Assembly (NCBI GenBank): GCA_016218575.1
Contig: JACRDN010000020.1
Coordinates: 1-64,000 of the forward strand
Origin: Elusimicrobiota bacterium
GTDB taxonomy: Bacteria > Elusimicrobiota > Elusimicrobia > UBA1565 > UBA9628
Direction: 5' to 3'
Length of the DNA stretch: 64,000 nt
Within the stretch, counting starts at the first letter, position 1. Each line of letters begins with the position of its first letter. The notes under the pieces are model-generated. The model saw only the letters and a program-made list of their open reading frames with translations, ran no database searches and was not told the origin of the DNA. Below are positions 1 through 8,127 of the stretch, one piece after another. The translations under genes were made by a program, and so were the position numbers.

Positions 1-72
1 AGCAATGTTCCTGCGCTGGCCGCGATTGGAACCGAAGAGCAAGCGGAGGTGAGGCAACTAGTCGCGGCCTAA
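1..72 (+). CDS. possible 3' end of a truncated gene
   Basis: Frame 1 is open from the window edge for 23 codons and ends in TAA at 70-72; the last residues read EVRQLVAA. This could be the C-terminal tail of a gene lying to the left. The stretch is too short to recognise a family or to exclude a chance open frame. It runs towards the 3' end of the minus-strand ATPase gene, so the two would be convergent. Confidence 0.25.
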   Translation, partial: SNVPALAAIGTEEQAEVRQLVAA

Positions 73-102
73 AAAGTTAGAATGAATCCCTCACCAATTA
101 GG

Positions 103-1215
103 TTACGCTACGCAATTTCCCCGGACATCGGGGCACGGCCCCGATCGGAGAGGAGCGATCGACTGAACTTTAACACCAAGAAGATCCGCAACATCGCCAG
201 ATCGATGAGCTCCTGGTCCCAATTCAGCTAATGCGCGAAGATAGTCCTTCTCACGCGGAGTCAAACGATCGAAGCGTACTCTAAAAAAACTTTCATCAAG
301 CTTCTTGATAGCCGCGACCGTGGCACGCAACACGACGGCTTTATCGATGGGAGACTTCGCGGCCAGATTCCAGGCTTGATATCCCCATTCTTGAAGGAAA
401 TATGGATAACCCTTGGTCTGGCTCATGATCTCTTTGAGAGCATCCTCCGTAAAAGCCACCCCTCCCTTCTTAACAGGATCTAGCACAGCCGCCATTGCGT
501 CGGACGCAGTCAAAGGTCCGATTGCAGGGTATTGAAACAGACGCTCTGCGTAAGACTTGGATCTCCCGGCTAGACCAACGAGCTGCGGAAGACCAGCGGC
601 AACGAGAACGAGAGGCAGTTGCCTTTGCGACACGCGATGAATTGCCATAATAAGCGCGCTCATTTCAGATTCACTCAAATATTGAATTTCATCGATAATG
701 ATTGCAATCGCAGTTCTCCGCTCCTTCGCCGCTTCCCCCAATGCAACGAATAGCTCCGACAAATCGGTCTCAAAGTCGCCGGAATCCGCCTTTCCCTTCT
801 CCGGATCCATACTGAGCCCCATCTCAATATCGCCAACCATAACCCTCACTGATCCAATAAAGCTTCGTAGAACGCGAAGTCCCATTTTGACCTTACTGCT
901 GACGCCCTCCATCTTGTCAAATTGGATCAACACTCCACGAAGGGCAGGGATGAGGAGTTCCGGAAGAGACCGGCTCTCTGTAGTCTCAACCAGAACAACG
1001 CCGTACTTTTGAGATTCAGCCAAGTCTCGAATACGATTGAGCAGGACCGTTTTACCCACACCGCGCAACCCCACAAGCATCAAGCTTTGTTCATAACGGC
1101 CGGCCTTGACTCTACCCAACATAACCTGCGCAAGCGTGAGCAGTTCATCGCGGCCCGCCAGTTCAGGTGGAGGATTTCCAGCTCCGGGAGAAAAAGGATT
1201 TTGAAGAGGATCCAT
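103..1215 (-). CDS. AAA family ATPase (AAA_16/ORC-like) with an aberrant C-terminus
   Basis: A 370-residue P-loop ATPase. Walker A is GLRGVGKT (residues 49-56) and Walker B is IIIDEIQ (172-178), followed by sensor-like segments and a winged-helix-like C-terminal part (TPREKDYLRALAELG...DVADLLGVKV). In relatives as I know them, the segment after 'APLRS' continues for some 30-40 residues of winged helix; here it is replaced by GPCPDVRGNCVA and a stop. A hairpin with 8-bp arms (127-145) sits exactly at this divergence, so the gene may be frameshifted or truncated. It stands alone behind an AT-rich region with inverted repeats. Such stand-alone ATPases are often mobile or horizontally spread. The substrate is unknown. 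Confidence 0.75.
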   Translation of the reverse strand: MDPLQNPFSPGAGNPPPELAGRDELLTLAQVMLGRVKAGRYEQSLMLVGLRGVGKTVLLNRIRDLAESQKYGVVLVETTESRSLPELLIPALRGVLIQFDKMEGVSSKVKMGLRVLRSFIGSVRVMVGDIEMGLSMDPEKGKADSGDFETDLSELFVALGEAAKERRTAIAIIIDEIQYLSESEMSALIMAIHRVSQRQLPLVLVAAGLPQLVGLAGRSKSYAERLFQYPAIGPLTASDAMAAVLDPVKKGGVAFTEDALKEIMSQTKGYPYFLQEWGYQAWNLAAKSPIDKAVVLRATVAAIKKLDESFFRVRFDRLTPREKDYLRALAELGPGAHRSGDVADLLGVKVQSIAPLRSGPCPDVRGNCVA

Positions 1216-1222
1216 TTATATC

Positions 1223-1279
1223 TAAGTTATCTAATTATACTAAGTTTATAATTTAGTTAGATAACTTACCTATAATTAG
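1223..1279. promoter_or_regulatory. AT-rich inverted repeats upstream of the ATPase
   Basis: TAAGTTATCTAA at 1223-1234 is the exact reverse complement of TTAGATAACTTA at 1257-1268. A second pair, CTAATTATA (1231-1239) and TATAATTAG (1271-1279), interlocks with it. The region is very AT-rich in a GC-rich genome and lies immediately upstream of the ATPase start at 1215. It likely contains the promoter and an operator; no regulator can be named. Confidence 0.5.
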
Positions 1280-1308
1280 AAACCGCTATCGCCCTGGCAA
1301 ATGGCTCC

Positions 1309-1331
1309 TATTATTATGACGCGACCCCTTA
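1309..1331 (-). repeat. half copy of the stop-codon palindrome found after mcsB
   Basis: On the minus strand these 23 bases, starting with the TAA stop codon of the FIST gene and reading on through GGGGTCGCGTCAT, are identical to 41575-41597 at the end of mcsB. The mcsB copy continues into the second arm of a hairpin. Here the sequence diverges immediately afterwards, so only one arm is present and no stem can form. Confidence 0.75.
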
Positions 1332-2501
1332 GGAAATGATGGCCAGGCTCGAGGTGTAGCCATGGACATAATTCTTGTCGCCCACCGGCCCGATCTCGCC
1401 CCCGGCGAAAAACCCCGCCAAGGGGATCGGCCCTTTCAAGGCCTGCACGAGGCCGACGTCGTGGTCGGGTTTCTTGTAAAGCCCCTGGCCGCGGCCCGCG
1501 CAGTTGACAAGAAATGCTCCCCGCGCGCCCTCTCGCCCGGGCAAACCCTCGAGAATGGCGCGCAGCTCCCTCTCAGAGGCCTCGGCATCGCGCAGTTGGA
1601 ACTGGAAAGTCTGCCCGACGCGCAGAGCCGATCCTATCATCATGGCTCCGCTCTTGGGATCGAATCCCCCCAGGTTGCGGATCAAGAAGTCGCCCCTCCT
1701 GAAGCGAGAGCGGCGCTCGTCCATCAGAAGTCCTGCGAAAAGGGAATGCGCGGCCACGTCCCGATCCTGGGAGGGGACGGACTGCAGGAGTTCGCGCGCG
1801 ATGTCGAAGGGCGGACGCCCCCCCAACTCGTAGAGGATGCGCCCCTCGGCCTTGGTGATGGTGAGCGGCGTGCCGATCGGGCGGCAGCCCTGGGCCACGG
1901 CGGTCGCAAAGCGCACCTCGCCGGAAAGAGCCACTCCCACGCAGCCGCTGGTGTAAAACTCCGAATTAAGCAGAAGCCAGCTCGGTTTTCCCAAGGCCGG
2001 GCCCGAGGAAAGTCCCCCGATCACCGGAGCCTTGGGGTAGGCCTCGTTGAAAACCTGAACCAGGTTCTCAATATCGCAGCTCATGGGGTCGGCCAGGGCC
2101 AGGAACTTAGGCTTGTCGGTGGGATAGAGATCCAGAAGTTCGAAGAGCTCCGAGGGCTTCTCCACGGCTTGACTCGGCTCGGCCGAAAGATAGAAAGGGG
2201 TCAGCTTGGCCCCGGGGAGCCTCATGCCCATCAAGGACACTCCAGGGGATTTCTCCACCTCACGGCTTCCCGCGATAACGCCGACGCCGTTGCAGCCGAG
2301 CAGGATCGAGGCTCCCAGGGAGTCCTGGACCATTTTTGGCAAAGCCGAGGGCGCCACGGCGGGATAGAGCTCGGCCACGAACAGGAGGGCGAGGTCGCAT
2401 CCGCCCCTCAAGTCCTGGCGGACCTTCTCGCAGGCCGCTGCGACGGCTTTTCCCCAGTCCTTGTCCGTGGAAAGAGCGCAGGCAAATTCTTTCCGGGCCA
2501 T
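1329..2501 (-). CDS. FIST domain sensory protein
   Basis: A 390-residue protein with the FIST_N/FIST_C architecture, a predicted small-ligand sensory module found alone or in signal-transduction proteins. The start chosen is the ATG at 2501 (MARKEFACALSTDKDWGKAV). It overlaps the TGA of nadA by one base, and codons further upstream are simply nadA read in another frame. No output domain is present, so it may act as a free-standing sensor or binding protein. It is the last gene of the long suf-nadA unit; its stop codon lies in a repeated sequence (see 1309-1331). The family call is fairly sure, the ligand unknown. Confidence 0.8.
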   Translation of the reverse strand: MARKEFACALSTDKDWGKAVAAACEKVRQDLRGGCDLALLFVAELYPAVAPSALPKMVQDSLGASILLGCNGVGVIAGSREVEKSPGVSLMGMRLPGAKLTPFYLSAEPSQAVEKPSELFELLDLYPTDKPKFLALADPMSCDIENLVQVFNEAYPKAPVIGGLSSGPALGKPSWLLLNSEFYTSGCVGVALSGEVRFATAVAQGCRPIGTPLTITKAEGRILYELGGRPPFDIARELLQSVPSQDRDVAAHSLFAGLLMDERRSRFRRGDFLIRNLGGFDPKSGAMMIGSALRVGQTFQFQLRDAEASERELRAILEGLPGREGARGAFLVNCAGRGQGLYKKPDHDVGLVQALKGPIPLAGFFAGGEIGPVGDKNYVHGYTSSLAIIS

Positions 2502-3562
2502 CAGCTTTTGGCCCTGTCCTCGGAGAGCTCGAACATCCGCTCGATGGGGCGCCGGGCCCTCTCCCGGATCTTGGACGGCACGTTGATGCGGTGGCCTGCC
2601 GAGGGTTTTTCCATGACTCGAAGCACATGCTCGAGGTCGGTCGCTTTCATGTACGGGCAGAGCCGGCACATGGGCACGAATTTTTTATCGGGGAAGCGCG
2701 TGCGGGCCAAATCCCCGAGCCCGCACTCCGTGATGAGCATGTAGGCGGGGGCCTTGGTCTTCTCGACACGGGACATCATGTCGCCCGTGCCCCCGACGAA
2801 GTCGACCACGGACACCAGGCCCGGGCTGCACTCCGAATGGGCCAATATTTGGACCCCCGGGTACATTCTGCGGTAGAGCGCGACGGATGCCGCGTCGAAG
2901 TTCTCGTGCACGATGCATCGCCCCCGCCAGATCACCATCTCGCTTCCCAGCTCCTTGCCCAGGGCCTTGGCGAGGTTGCGGCCCATCATCTCGTCCGGCA
3001 GGAAAATGACCTTGCGGTACTGGTCGTAGAGTTTTCCCAATATCTGGACCGCGTTGGCGCTGGTCACGATGACGTCCGACTCGGCCTTGACCGCGGCCGA
3101 GGTGTTGATATAGGACGCGACCGGAGCTCCCGGATGCTCGGTCTTGAGCCTGCGCACGTCCGCGGCCTCGATGCTCTCCGAAAGGGAGCAGCCCGCCTCC
3201 AGGGCGGGGAGAAGAACCTCCTTCTCGGGATTGAGGATCTTCGCGGTCTCGGCCATGAAACGCACGCCGCAGAAGACGATCCTCTCGGCCTGGGCCTGTG
3301 AGCACAGCTTGGCGAGCTTGTAGGAGTCTCCCACGAAATCCGCGATTCCGTGGATGATTTCCGCCCTTTGATAGACGTGCGCCGCAATCACAGCCTTCTG
3401 GGAAGCCTTCAAGGAGTTGATTTTCCAGGTGAGCCGGGCGCAGCGCCCGAGCTCCGCGTCCGAGTAGCCGAGATCGCCCAGGCCTTTGGCGGCCAGGCGG
3501 TCCATCTCTTGGTCGAGTTCCTCCCGGGTCGGCTCCGGGGCCGCCGTCATTATAGTCGACAT
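2501..3562 (-). CDS. nadA: quinolinate synthase NadA
   Basis: NadA condenses iminoaspartate with dihydroxyacetone phosphate to quinolinate in de novo NAD synthesis, using a [4Fe-4S] cluster. The 353 residues carry the expected cysteines: GCSLSES (Cys125), RGRCIVHE (Cys216) and the MCRLCPYMK pair (Cys299/Cys302), matching the positions of the E. coli ligands. Other family signatures include FVGDSYKLA and FLPDEMMGRNLA. nadB and nadC are not in the window. Start and stop overlap the neighbours by one base each, so it is translationally coupled to the GDPD gene upstream and FIST downstream. Its place downstream of the SUF genes fits its need for a cluster. Confidence 0.95.
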   Translation of the reverse strand: MSTIMTAAPEPTREELDQEMDRLAAKGLGDLGYSDAELGRCARLTWKINSLKASQKAVIAAHVYQRAEIIHGIADFVGDSYKLAKLCSQAQAERIVFCGVRFMAETAKILNPEKEVLLPALEAGCSLSESIEAADVRRLKTEHPGAPVASYINTSAAVKAESDVIVTSANAVQILGKLYDQYRKVIFLPDEMMGRNLAKALGKELGSEMVIWRGRCIVHENFDAASVALYRRMYPGVQILAHSECSPGLVSVVDFVGGTGDMMSRVEKTKAPAYMLITECGLGDLARTRFPDKKFVPMCRLCPYMKATDLEHVLRVMEKPSAGHRINVPSKIRERARRPIERMFELSEDRAKS

Positions 3563-4266
3563 TAAACCTTGATCTCCGGGAAATTGCTGAATATGCCGTC
3601 CACCCCAAGCTCCTTGAGGCGGTCGGCGTCCTTCTGCTTGTTGACCGTGTACACCAGAACGTCAAGATTCCTCTTATGGCACTCGCGCAGGCCGCGGACC
3701 CCCACCTGCCTCAAATTCATGTGCAGGCTCTCGGCCCCGAGCTCTCCAGCCTGGGCGAAGGCCCTCTTCATGACAGTGGCCCCCAGCAAATACCCGATGC
3801 GGACGCCCGGATCAAGTCCCCGCACCTCGTAGAGGGCCTTATGATCGAAGCTCGAAACCACGATCCAGCCATGCGCCCGGCGCCTGCCGATCAAATCAAC
3901 GACGCGCTTCTCTATGCCCGGATACAAGCGCGAGCCGCTCTTGATCTCCAAATGGAGCTCGGCCTTGCCTTGAGTCAAGTCCAAGACGTCCTCCAGGCGC
4001 GGCACGCGCTCGGCGGCAAAGCGCGGGGCAAACCAAGAGCCCACGTCCACCAGGGAGAGCTCCTCCCAGGGAACGGCCCCCACCCGGGCGCGCAGGCCCG
4101 CCACGCGCCTCAAATCCTCGTCATGGATCACCACGAGCTCCCCGTCCCGGGTCTGGTGCGCGTCGAGCTCGATGGAGCGGGCCCCCATCTCGAGGGCCAA
4201 AGCGAAAGCCGCCATGGTGTTCTCGGGGGCGTGGGCGCTCGCGCCGCGGTGGGCTATCAGGCGCAC
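3562..4266 (-). CDS. glycerophosphodiester phosphodiesterase (GDPD)
   Basis: A 234-residue cytoplasmic GDPD/UgpQ-type TIM-barrel enzyme that hydrolyses glycerophosphodiesters to glycerol-3-phosphate and an alcohol. The N-terminal signature is intact (LIAHRGASAHAPENTMAAF), followed by SIELDAHQTRDGELVVIHDEDL, which supplies the metal-binding Glu/Asp and the second catalytic His. The C-terminus (LKELGVDGIFSNFPE) is typical. There is no signal peptide. It overlaps the PHP gene by 10 bases and nadA by one, in the middle of the long minus-strand unit. Confidence 0.9.
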   Translation of the reverse strand: MRLIAHRGASAHAPENTMAAFALALEMGARSIELDAHQTRDGELVVIHDEDLRRVAGLRARVGAVPWEELSLVDVGSWFAPRFAAERVPRLEDVLDLTQGKAELHLEIKSGSRLYPGIEKRVVDLIGRRRAHGWIVVSSFDHKALYEVRGLDPGVRIGYLLGATVMKRAFAQAGELGAESLHMNLRQVGVRGLRECHKRNLDVLVYTVNKQKDADRLKELGVDGIFSNFPEIKV

Positions 4267-5075
4267 CGCGAAAGCCTCTCCATGAATCGGTCAAAGACCC
4301 GGTCCGGCACCGCCACCCCGAGGGCGCGATTGCGCCCGCTCCCGGGGCCGTGAAAATCCGATCCTCCGGTCGCCAGAAGCCCGCGGCTCTCGGCCAAGGC
4401 CGCGTAGCGCGCGGTCTCGCTTGGCGAGTGCAGCGCGTAATACGCCTCTATCCCCTCCAGCCCCTGCTTCATCCAGCCCTCCAGGCTCTCTAAATCCCCG
4501 ACCGTCTTAGGGTGCGCCAAGCTCGCGAAGCCCCCTGCCTCCCGGATGAGCGAGATGGCCTCCTCGGGGCTCGGCCCCATGGATTCGACATAGCCCGGGC
4601 GGCCTTGAGCCAAAAAACGATTAAAGGCCTCTTGCCGGCTCTTCACCCAGCCCTTGCGGATCAAGGCGTCTGCCACGTGAGGCCGCCCCAAGGTCTCGCG
4701 GGACGCGGCCCGGACATCCTCGAAGGACAGGGGCACGCCCTGCTTCTGGAGAGCCTCCACGATCCGCCGGGCCCTGAACTCCCGGCGCGAGCGGAACTCC
4801 TCCAAGCGCCGGACAAACCCGGGGTCCCGCCAGTTCAGGCCGTAGCCCAGGATGTGGACTCGGTCCGCCAGCCGCGTGTTGATCTCGATGCCGCAGCGTA
4901 TATTCAAGCCAATGGCACGCCCCGCCGCAAGGGCCTCTGGAAAGCCCGAGACGCTGTCGTGGTCGGTCAGAAAGAATACCTCGAGGGAGGAAGCCTTGGC
5001 CTTGGCGACAAGCTCCGCGGGGCTTAATGTCCCGTCCGAGTAGCGGGAGTGGGCGTGGAGATCGAGGCGCTTCAG
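4257..5075 (-). CDS. PHP domain phosphoesterase, probable CTG start
   Basis: A PHP-family metal-dependent phosphoesterase of about 272 residues (RNase AM/YciV-like or 3',5'-nucleotide phosphatase type). The first ATG in frame (4907) would remove the N-terminal metal-binding motifs. Reading upstream in frame restores LDLHAHSRYSDGTLSP and FFLTDHDS, the PHP motifs I and II. No ATG, GTG or TTG precedes this stretch in frame as far as about 60 bases into nfu. The only sensible start is CTG at 5075-5073, forming a four-base CTGA overlap with the nfu stop, just like the ATGA overlaps elsewhere. Later motifs are FASLAHPKT and GGSDFHGPG. The function call is good, the start inferred. Confidence 0.8.
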   Translation of the reverse strand: MKRLDLHAHSRYSDGTLSPAELVAKAKASSLEVFFLTDHDSVSGFPEALAAGRAIGLNIRCGIEINTRLADRVHILGYGLNWRDPGFVRRLEEFRSRREFRARRIVEALQKQGVPLSFEDVRAASRETLGRPHVADALIRKGWVKSRQEAFNRFLAQGRPGYVESMGPSPEEAISLIREAGGFASLAHPKTVGDLESLEGWMKQGLEGIEAYYALHSPSETARYAALAESRGLLATGGSDFHGPGSGRNRALGVAVPDRVFDRFMERLSRCA

Positions 5076-5305
5076 ATGGCGACGACTTCCTTGATCTCGG
5101 GAACTTCCTGCCGCACCATGCGCTCGACCCCGCCCTTGAGGGTCATCATGGCGCTGGGGCAGGACCCGCAGGCCCCATGCAGGGATACCTCCACTATTCC
5201 CGTGTCTTCGTGAACCTCGACCAAGGAGATGTCTCCCCCGTCCGACTGGATGTAAGGCCGGATTTTCTCGATGACCTTCTCCACCCTTTCCTTAACCGTT
5301 GCCAT
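5072..5305 (-). CDS. NifU C-terminal-domain (NFU) Fe-S carrier
   Basis: A 77-residue NFU-type protein with the CXXC motif GACGSCPSAMMT (Cys46, Cys49), which binds a [4Fe-4S] cluster at a dimer interface and passes it to target proteins. The sequence MATVKERVEKVIEKIRPYIQ... SDGGDISLVEV is a standard NFU domain with nothing appended. It overlaps the rrf2 gene upstream by 14 bases and the PHP gene downstream by 4. It probably replaces SufA as the carrier in this SUF system, since no SufA is present. Confidence 0.92.
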   Translation of the reverse strand: MATVKERVEKVIEKIRPYIQSDGGDISLVEVHEDTGIVEVSLHGACGSCPSAMMTLKGGVERMVRQEVPEIKEVVAI

Positions 5306-5777
5306 GCGCTCCCTCCGACCGGCCGGAGACGCCGCCCAGCATCAATTCCACCCCATCGCAAGGAGACTTCTCCTCCAAAATCTGGGCCAAGGTGATGCCG
5401 TCGAAATAGTCCTCGATGAGGCTGCCCAAGCGGCGCCACACCGGGGATATCCCGCAGTGAGTCTGGCGGTGGCAATCCTTCTGGCCGTGGTCATACTTGT
5501 CGCAGACGCTCTCGAAAATCGGACCCTCCACCGCCCGCGCCACCTGCCCCAAGGTGACCTCCGACGGCGGCTGGGCCAGGAAGTAGCCGCCCCTGAGGCC
5601 CCGCTGGCTCCGCACCAGACCCGCGCGCTTGAGCCTCAGGAAGAGCTGGTTGATGTAGCCGACCGGTATGTTCTCAGCCTCCGAGAGCTTCTCGGCCGAG
5701 AGCGGGGTCTGCCCATGGACGCGGGCAAGGCTCACCATGAGCCTTGCCGCGTACTCCACCGAGCTCGTAATTCTCAT
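5292..5777 (-). CDS. Rrf2 family Fe-S-sensing regulator (IscR/SufR-like)
   Basis: A 161-residue Rrf2 regulator with an N-terminal winged helix (MRITSSVEYAARLMVSLA) and a wing sequence, GLRGGYFLAQPPSEVTLGQV, typical of the family. It has three cysteines at residues 92, 102 and 108 in the region where IscR binds its [2Fe-2S] cluster. The gene lies inside the SUF operon. The operon promoter carries a palindrome matching the E. coli IscR type 1 core (11521-11537), so feedback repression by the cluster-bound form is the likely mode. That link is inferred from motif and context, not proven. Confidence 0.88.
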   Translation of the reverse strand: MRITSSVEYAARLMVSLARVHGQTPLSAEKLSEAENIPVGYINQLFLRLKRAGLVRSQRGLRGGYFLAQPPSEVTLGQVARAVEGPIFESVCDKYDHGQKDCHRQTHCGISPVWRRLGSLIEDYFDGITLAQILEEKSPCDGVELMLGGVSGRSEGAHGNG

Positions 5778-5780
5778 ATT

Positions 5781-6104
5781 TTAATAAATTCCAAGGTGGT
5801 CCTTGGCTTCCTCGCTCGCCATCACTCGGGGATCCCAATTGGGATTGAAGCTCAAGTCCACGTCCACGTCGCGCACACCGGGAATTTTGGCCAAGGCGCC
5901 GTGCACCGAGGCCATCAGCATGGGGCCGTAGGGGCAGGCGGGAGATGTCAGGCTCATGACCACCTTGACCGAGGCCCCGCCCTTCTCCGACTCGCTCACC
6001 TGGGCGCCGTAGATGAGCCCCAAATCGACCACGCTTATGTGGATCTCGGGGTCGTTGACGGGCTGGAGGGCCTCGCCGATCTGCTTGAAGGAAATCGAAG
6101 GCAT
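5781..6104 (-). CDS. SufT-like MIP18/DUF59 Fe-S assembly factor
   Basis: A 107-residue MIP18 (DUF59) protein. The family includes SufT and eukaryotic CIA2 and helps deliver clusters to target enzymes. Signatures are ALQPVNDPEIHISVVDLGLI and VVMSLTSPACPYGPML, the latter holding the conserved reactive cysteine. It sits between rrf2 and sufU with 3-base gaps. No ATPase or other domain is fused to it. Confidence 0.88.
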   Translation of the reverse strand: MPSISFKQIGEALQPVNDPEIHISVVDLGLIYGAQVSESEKGGASVKVVMSLTSPACPYGPMLMASVHGALAKIPGVRDVDVDLSFNPNWDPRVMASEEAKDHLGIY

Positions 6105-6107
6105 GTC

Positions 6108-6584
6108 CTATTCCACCTCCTGGAATTCGCCGGCCGCAGCCGGGCTCGAAAGGCCTTGAAGCAAGGTGTTCCAAGCCAAAGTGGCGCATTTGACCCTCAT
6201 GGGATATTTTCGAACGCCTTCCAACGCCGCCAGGGCTTCGAGCTCTGTCGGGAGGAGCTTCCGCTCCGACCCGGAGAGCATCATCTCCTTAAAAATTCCC
6301 ACCAACTCCCTAGCCCTGGAGAGACTACTCCCTTCCAGGGCCTCCGCCATCATGGCCGAGGAGGCCTGGCTGATCACGCAGCCGTGGCCCTGGTAGCGGA
6401 TAGCCTGAATGCTCCCTTGCGGGCCCAAGCGCAGCGTGATCTCGACCTCGTCGCCGCAGACCGGATTGATCCCGTGGGAATGGCAGTCCGCCGGCTCCAC
6501 CTTGCCCTTGCGGGAGGCGCTCCGGAAGTAATCCAGGAGCACGTCCCGGTAAAGGTCCTGCAGCTCCGCGTCTCCCTCGGCCAT
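6108..6584 (-). CDS. sufU: SufU-type Fe-S scaffold / sulfur acceptor
   Basis: A 158-residue IscU/SufU homologue that accepts sulfur from SufS. It has the three cysteine positions of the family, in NPVCGDEV, GHGCVISQASSAM and VKCATLAW, and the longer spacer between the second and third that marks SufU (Gram-positive type) rather than IscU. SufE is absent, so SufU is the expected partner of SufS. It starts 4 bases after sufS. Confidence 0.92.
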   Translation of the reverse strand: MAEGDAELQDLYRDVLLDYFRSASRKGKVEPADCHSHGINPVCGDEVEITLRLGPQGSIQAIRYQGHGCVISQASSAMMAEALEGSSLSRARELVGIFKEMMLSGSERKLLPTELEALAALEGVRKYPMRVKCATLAWNTLLQGLSSPAAAGEFQEVE

Positions 6585-6587
6585 GGT

Positions 6588-7817
6588 CTATACCGCCGTC
6601 GTCTTTTTAAAGAATTCCCGGGTCTTGCGCAAGGCCGGGCCCAGCTTCTCCACTTCCGCGAGCGTATTATAAAGGTAGAAACTGGCGCGCGCCGTGCCTG
6701 CGACCTTCAAGCGCATCATGAGAGGCTGGCAGCAGTGGTGCCCGGCCCGGATGGCGATGCCGTCCAAATCGAAGGAGGTTCCGACGTCATGGGGGTGGAG
6801 TCCCTCGATGTTGAAGGAAACGACCCCGCCCCTCGCCTCGACATCGGCGGGGCCGTAGACAGCGACCTCGGGCTCCGCTCTGAAAATCTCGAGGGCCCGG
6901 CGAGTGAGGGCTTTTTCATGCTCGCGAACCGCCATGAGCCCGACCGCGCTCAAATAGTCCAAGGCCGCTCCGAAGGCGACGGCATCGGCGATGTTCGGGG
7001 TCCCTGCCTCGAACTTATGGGGCAGGACGTTGGGGGTGAAGCGCTCGAGGAATACCCGCTGGATCATGTCCCCGCCTCCGAGAAAGGGCGGCATGGCATC
7101 GAGGAGCTCCTCCCTGCCGTAGAGCACGCCGATTCCGGTCGGGCCCAGCATCTTGTGCGCGGAAAAAGCGAGGAAATCGCAGTCCCAGCGGCTCACGTCC
7201 GTGGGAAGATGGGGAGTCCACTGAGAGGCGTCCACTAAAGTCTTGGCCCCGGCCTGCTTGGCGAGTGAAATCAGCCTCTCGACCGGGTTCAACGTGCCCA
7301 AGGCGTTGGAGGCGGCCGTGAAGGCGACGAGCTTGGTCTTGGGGCTCACCAGACGCGAAGCGGTGTCCATATCCAAGGTCCCCTCGGCGGTGACCGGGAT
7401 GAAGCGCAGGCGCACCCCTTTCTCCTGGGCCAGCATCTGCCAGGGCACGAGGTTGGAATGGTGCTCCATCTCGGTCAGGAGTATCTCGTCCTGGGCGGCT
7501 AGGAATTTCCGGCCCCAGGAGTGCGCGACCAGGTTGATGGCTTCGGTGGCGTTGCGCGTGAAAATGACTTGGGATGGCTTGGGAGCCCTTATAAAGGAAG
7601 CGGCCTTGGTCCGGGACTCCTCGACGAGCTGGGTCGCCTCGTCGGAGAGGGTATGCACGCCGCGGTGGATGTTGGCGTTGTGATTCTCGTAAAAGCCGAT
7701 TAGGGCCTCGAGCACCTGTCGCGGCTTTTGGGTGGTGGCCGCGTTGTCGAAATACACCAGGGGCTTGCCGCGCACCAGGCGCGAGAGAATGGGAAAATCC
7801 TTGCGCAGATCCTTCAT
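6588..7817 (-). CDS. sufS: cysteine desulfurase SufS
   Basis: A 409-residue class-V aminotransferase-fold, PLP-dependent enzyme that removes sulfur from cysteine as a persulfide. The N-terminus MKDLRKDFPILSR...VYFDNAATTQKP is typical of SufS/CsdA. The PLP lysine lies in FLAFSAHKMLGPTGIGVLYG and the persulfide cysteine in RAGHHCCQPLMMRL. It overlaps the Rieske gene stop by one base and precedes sufU, its likely sulfur acceptor. Confidence 0.96.
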   Translation of the reverse strand: MKDLRKDFPILSRLVRGKPLVYFDNAATTQKPRQVLEALIGFYENHNANIHRGVHTLSDEATQLVEESRTKAASFIRAPKPSQVIFTRNATEAINLVAHSWGRKFLAAQDEILLTEMEHHSNLVPWQMLAQEKGVRLRFIPVTAEGTLDMDTASRLVSPKTKLVAFTAASNALGTLNPVERLISLAKQAGAKTLVDASQWTPHLPTDVSRWDCDFLAFSAHKMLGPTGIGVLYGREELLDAMPPFLGGGDMIQRVFLERFTPNVLPHKFEAGTPNIADAVAFGAALDYLSAVGLMAVREHEKALTRRALEIFRAEPEVAVYGPADVEARGGVVSFNIEGLHPHDVGTSFDLDGIAIRAGHHCCQPLMMRLKVAGTARASFYLYNTLAEVEKLGPALRKTREFFKKTTAV

Positions 7818-8125
7818 CAGCCCGCCTCCACCAGTATATCCTCCCCTTCCACCCGCACGGGAAATGTCCTCACGGGAACCACGGCCGGCATGCGCGTGAC
7901 CGCCCCGGTCCTGACGTCAAAGCGCGCCCCATGCCGCGGGCATTCCACCTCGCAGCCGCGCAAAGTTCCCTCGCCCAAGGGCCCGTCGTCGTGGGTGCAT
8001 ACGTCCTCGACCGCGTAGAAACGGCCCTCCACGTTGCAGAGGGCGATGCGCAGCCGCCCGGCCTCCACGACGCGCATGCTCCCGGCTGGGATATCAGAAA
8101 CGCTCGCGACTTTCGCAAATCCCAT
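7817..8125 (-). CDS. Rieske-type [2Fe-2S] ferredoxin
   Basis: A 102-residue soluble Rieske/NirD-like ferredoxin. The cluster motif is complete: CTHDDGPLGEG (Cys-X-His) and CEVECPRHGARFD (Cys-X2-His). Small Rieske proteins often sit in suf operons between sufD and sufS and may donate electrons during assembly, but this is not established for this protein. It is separated from sufD by 2 bases and overlaps sufS by one. Confidence 0.9.
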   Translation of the reverse strand: MGFAKVASVSDIPAGSMRVVEAGRLRIALCNVEGRFYAVEDVCTHDDGPLGEGTLRGCEVECPRHGARFDVRTGAVTRMPAVVPVRTFPVRVEGEDILVEAG

Positions 8126-8127
8126 GG

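Noticed and set aside
2501-2669. Longer N-terminus for the FIST protein
   Set aside because: The extra residues are nadA read in another frame, with Arg/Ala-rich shadow composition; the ATG at 2501 overlaps the nadA stop as elsewhere in the unit.
5072-5110. Frameshift joining nfu and the PHP gene
   Set aside because: nfu has a normal length and natural end; a CTGA overlap explains the data without an error.
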